DNA of 64,000 nt from the NCBI RefSeq assembly GCF_019219825.1, contig NZ_JAHUXH010000013.1, positions 124,001 through 188,000 on the forward strand, in the 5' to 3' direction. The position numbers and the translations under genes are program-made. Below are positions 61,163-64,000 of this stretch, piece after piece; within the stretch, counting starts at the first letter, position 1, and each line of letters starts with the position of its first letter. This DNA is from Streptomyces sp. TRM70350 (GTDB lineage: Bacteria > Actinomycetota > Actinomycetes > Streptomycetales > Streptomycetaceae). The notes beneath the pieces were generated by a model, which saw nothing but the letters and a program-made list of their open reading frames with translations, was not told where the DNA came from and did not search any database.

Positions 61163-61399
61163 GTGTGGGGCGTGGGAGTCGGCGACGAGGATCTGCCTGT
61201 CAGCGAACGGTGACGACCATCCGCGGCAGCAGCCTAGACGGCCGACCTCCCGGCCGATGACCTGCGGTTCCACGAACATCATGCCCAAAACGCCTGTGGG
61301 TGGTTCTCCCTCAACGGTCGTAAAGCCCAGGATGCGGCCGTCCCTGTCAGCCACCGAGGCTCGCCACGCCGACCTGATCAGCACATTTATCCACGGGGC
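61163..61399 (-). pseudogene. GNAT acetyltransferase relic between esxA and eccC
   Basis: Minus-strand translation gives SAWRASVADRDGRILGFTTV, EGEPPTGVLGMMFVEPQVIG and REVGRL, the acetyl-CoA-binding half of a GNAT enzyme, then a garbled end (ILVADSHAPHN). No start codon with ribosome-binding site and no full domain remain. A decayed passenger, not part of the secretion system. Confidence 0.65.
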
Positions 61400-61503
61400 G
61401 TGCACCGATTCCGCCGGGGCGGCTGGCCCCCGGCTGGTGCATTGCGAACTCTCGCTCGTACTGTGTCGGCGATCCCGACACTCAGCCGACAGCGCGGGCG
61501 CCG

Positions 61504-64000
61504 TCACCGATGGGTGTCCGGCACCAACCCCACCTGAACCAACGGCTTCCCCCGCTTCCGCGACACGAAGACACCCCGCCCCGCGGGCATCGAACGCGGT
61601 CGTACGCCGCCCAGCAGGTCCCCCTCGTTCGGGTCGCCGGCAAGGACCACGCCCTGGGCGCCGAGTTCCCTCATGCGCTGCATGAACGGCTCGTAGCCCG
61701 CGCGGCCCGCGCCCGCGGTGGAGCGGGCGATGATGAAGCGGACGCCGACGTCCCGGGCGAACGGGAGCAGTTCCGTGAGGCCGGACAACGGGTTGCCGCT
61801 GGACGTGGACACCAGGTCGTAGTCGTCGATGACGATGTACACCGTCGGGCCCTGCCACCAGCTGCGGTCGCGCAGCTGCTCGGGGGTGACGTCGGCGGTC
61901 GGCGTACGGCGCTGCATCAGGTTGGCCAGCGCGTCCATGTGGTGCTGCATCTGGTTGGACATGGGGATGTACTCCGCCAGATGCGAGTCCGGGGTCACGC
62001 CCAGCAGGGAGCGGCGGTTGTCGACCACGAAGAGCTTCGCCTCGTTGCCGTCGTACCGCTCGGTCAACCGCTGGATGAGCAGCTTCAGCAGGTTGGACTT
62101 GCCGGACTCGCTCTCACCGAAGACGAGGAAGAACGGGTCCTGCTCGAAGTCGACGAACACCGGCTCCAGGTTGTCCTCGTCGAGCGCGAAGGCGATGCCC
62201 CGGTTGGGGAAGCGGTTCCCGGGCGGCAGCTGGTGGGCGGGGAACTCGCGCGGCAGCAGCCGCACTTCGGGGGCGCCGGGCTGCTGCCAGTGCCGGGAAA
62301 CCTCCGCCGCCAGCGCCTGCGCCGCCTCGGCCAGCTCCGTGTCCGAGGACAGGCCGTCGATGCGTGGGACCGCCGCCATGAAGTGCTGCTTCTGCGGAGT
62401 CTGGCCCCGGCCCGGGACACCGGTCGGCACGTTGGCCGCGACCTTGCGGTCGAACTCGGAGTCCATGGTGTCGCCGAGCCGCAGCTCCAGGCGGTTCATC
62501 AGGTGGTCCTTGAGGTTGGAGCGGACCTCCATGGAGCGCGACGCGGTGAGGATCAGGTGCATGCCGTAGCCGAGGCCGCGCGCGGCGATGTCCAGGACGG
62601 CGGGCTCCAGTCCGTCGTAGTCGGAGCGGAAGTTGCCCCAGCCGTCGATGACCAGGAAGACGTCGCCCCACGGCTGGTCGGTCGTCGAGATGTCGCCGCG
62701 GGCGCGTCGGGCGCGGAACTCGGCGATGGAGGAGATACCGGCGGCACGGATGTACTCCTCGCGGCGGGTCATGATGCCGTACACCTCGGCGACCGTACGC
62801 CGGACCTTCTCCGGGTCGAGCCGCGAGGCGATGCCGCCCACGTGCGGCAGGCCCGCCACGGACGCCAGACCGCCACCACCGAAGTCGAGCCCGTAGAACT
62901 GCACTTCGTGCGGGGTGTGGGTGAGCGCGAAGGAGGTGATGATCGAGCGCAACAGGGTCGACTTGCCGGACTGCGGGCCGCCCAGGATCTGCATATGGCC
63001 GGCCGCGCCGCCGAAGTCGGTCCACAGCGGGTCGCGGCGCTGCTCGTACGGCTTGTCGACGATGCCGACGGGGACGACGAGCCGACCCGCGCCCTCGTAG
63101 CCGGGCTGGGTGAGTCCTCGGCCCGGCACGGCGGCCAGGCCGGGCAGCAGGAAGTCCAGCGACGGCGGGCTGTCCAGCGGCGGCAGCCACACCTGGTGGG
63201 CCGCCGGGCCCTGCGCCTCCAGCCGCCGCACGATGACGTCCAGCACGGTGTCGGCGAGCGCGTCGTCGGTCTGGTCCGGCTCGTCCTCCTGCCGCTGCTG
63301 GGGCAGCACCGCCACGTACTGGACGGGCACCCGCGACGCCGTGAACAGCACGGGCCTGCGGTCCACCGGGAGCGGGCCGCCGTACGACGCGGCCTGCTGG
63401 GCGCTGGAGCGGTACACCCCGGAGACGTACGCGGCTTTGAAGCGGACCATCTCGTCCGTGCCGAACTTCAGGAAGCCGGAACCGGGCACGTTCGGCAGCT
63501 CGTAGGCGTCCGGCACGCCGAGCGCGGCGCGCGACTCGGCCGCCGAGAACGTGCGCAGACCGATCCGGTACGACAGGTACGTCTCCAGACCGCGCAGACG
63601 GCCCTCCTCCAGGCGCTGCGAGGCCAGCAGCAGATGCACACCGAGTGACCGGCCGATGCGGCCGATCTGCACGAACATCTCGATGAAGTCCGGCTTCGCG
63701 GTGAGCAGTTCGCTGAACTCGTCGATGACGAGGACCAGTGAGGGGATCGGCTGGAGCGCGGCACCGGCCGCGCGGGCCTTCTCGTATGCGTGGATGTTGG
63801 CGTAGTTCCCCGCGTCCCGCAGCATCTCCTGACGGCGGTTCAGCTCTCCCCGGATCGAGTCGCCCATGCGGTCGACGAGGGTCAGGTCGTCGGCAAGGTT
63901 GGTGATGACCGCGGCCACATGCGGCAGTTGAGCCATGCCCGCGAAGGTCGCACCGCCCTTGAAGTCGGCGAGGACGAAGTTCAGCGTCTCGGAGGAGTGG
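61504..64000 (-). CDS. eccC: Type VII secretion ATPase EccC (5' end beyond window edge)
   Basis: FtsK/SpoIIIE-type ATPase that powers ESX secretion; about 832 codons are present and the N-terminus, membrane helices and first Walker A lie outside. The rest of ATPase domain 1 has Walker B LVLVIDEFSELL (near 63735). Domain 2: Walker A GGPQSGKSTLL (near 62980) with VFLVIDGWGNF. Domain 3: GESESGKSNLL (near 62120) with VYIVIDDYDLV. Ends in basic KRGKPLVQVGLVPDTHR. Transcribed toward esxA and separated from it by a terminator and a GNAT relic. Confidence 0.95.
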   Translation of the reverse strand, partial: HSSETLNFVLADFKGGATFAGMAQLPHVAAVITNLADDLTLVDRMGDSIRGELNRRQEMLRDAGNYANIHAYEKARAAGAALQPIPSLVLVIDEFSELLTAKPDFIEMFVQIGRIGRSLGVHLLLASQRLEEGRLRGLETYLSYRIGLRTFSAAESRAALGVPDAYELPNVPGSGFLKFGTDEMVRFKAAYVSGVYRSSAQQAASYGGPLPVDRRPVLFTASRVPVQYVAVLPQQRQEDEPDQTDDALADTVLDVIVRRLEAQGPAAHQVWLPPLDSPPSLDFLLPGLAAVPGRGLTQPGYEGAGRLVVPVGIVDKPYEQRRDPLWTDFGGAAGHMQILGGPQSGKSTLLRSIITSFALTHTPHEVQFYGLDFGGGGLASVAGLPHVGGIASRLDPEKVRRTVAEVYGIMTRREEYIRAAGISSIAEFRARRARGDISTTDQPWGDVFLVIDGWGNFRSDYDGLEPAVLDIAARGLGYGMHLILTASRSMEVRSNLKDHLMNRLELRLGDTMDSEFDRKVAANVPTGVPGRGQTPQKQHFMAAVPRIDGLSSDTELAEAAQALAAEVSRHWQQPGAPEVRLLPREFPAHQLPPGNRFPNRGIAFALDEDNLEPVFVDFEQDPFFLVFGESESGKSNLLKLLIQRLTERYDGNEAKLFVVDNRRSLLGVTPDSHLAEYIPMSNQMQHHMDALANLMQRRTPTADVTPEQLRDRSWWQGPTVYIVIDDYDLVSTSSGNPLSGLTELLPFARDVGVRFIIARSTAGAGRAGYEPFMQRMRELGAQGVVLAGDPNEGDLLGGVRPRSMPAGRGVFVSRKRGKPLVQVGLVPDTHR

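Noticed and set aside
1..64000. tRNA, rRNA, prophage or integrative element boundaries
   Set aside because: No cloverleaf-like or rRNA-like sequence, integrase or attachment repeat was noticed; the only mobile trace is the IS5-type relic.

Overview
The window is high-GC actinobacterial DNA with Streptomyces-type gene content. Purine-rich ribosome-binding sites, many GTG starts, the dxr / site-2 protease / ispG cluster, the rimP-nusA-ylxR-infB-ylxP-rbfA-truB block, and an ESX (type VII) secretion locus just after ribF all point to a Streptomyces chromosome core. From memory, S. coelicolor has its ESX locus in the same position.

Left third (1-18.6 kb): a carbohydrate locus whose enzymes match xyloglucan breakdown. 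It holds a GH3 beta-glucosidase/xylosidase (cut by the window edge), an LplABC-like ABC importer (lipoprotein plus two permeases, no ATPase), a secreted GH74 xyloglucanase, an intracellular GH42 beta-galactosidase, an intracellular GH95 alpha-fucosidase/galactosidase, a secreted GH12 glucanase, a GH31 alpha-xylosidase and a LacI-family regulator. A perfect 14-bp palindrome TCGAAGCGCTTCGA occurs at 2157, 2350 and 18551, with a variant at 18462. All four copies lie only in the two divergent regulatory regions, so this is probably one LacI regulon. A sulfotransferase gene and a decayed hydrolase-like fragment sit between GH12 and GH31.

Middle (18.8-42.6 kb): mostly housekeeping. It contains an acyl-CoA dehydrogenase; dxr, an M50 protease and ispG; two GNAT acetyltransferases; proS; a kinase-fold protein that has lost catalytic residues; a ferritin-like DUF4439 protein and a lipoprotein with decayed repeats of their shared junction; then the transcription/translation operon rimP to truB. 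Three overlapping mini-ORFs and a hairpin precede infB. Between truB and ribF lies a 1167-residue protein joining a degenerate trypsin-like domain to a P-loop STAND-type NTPase and a repeat-like C-terminus.

Right third (42.6-64 kb): the ESX/type VII secretion locus. It has an EspI-like MinD ATPase with proline/glutamine-rich repeats, a hypothetical protein and EccE on the minus strand; EccB and mycosin 1 on the plus strand; a decayed stretch (a frameshifted membrane-protein gene and an IS5-type transposase relic); a minus-strand cassette of a small helical protein, a 757-residue WXG-like DUF6571-type protein and a lipoprotein, which resembles a secreted-effector module; a plus-strand run of a helical Esp-like protein, an EspB/PPE-like protein, mycosin 2, EsxB and EsxA ending in a strong terminator; a GNAT relic; and the EccC ATPase running off the right edge. 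EccD is not in the window.

No tRNA, rRNA, CRISPR array or prophage was seen.
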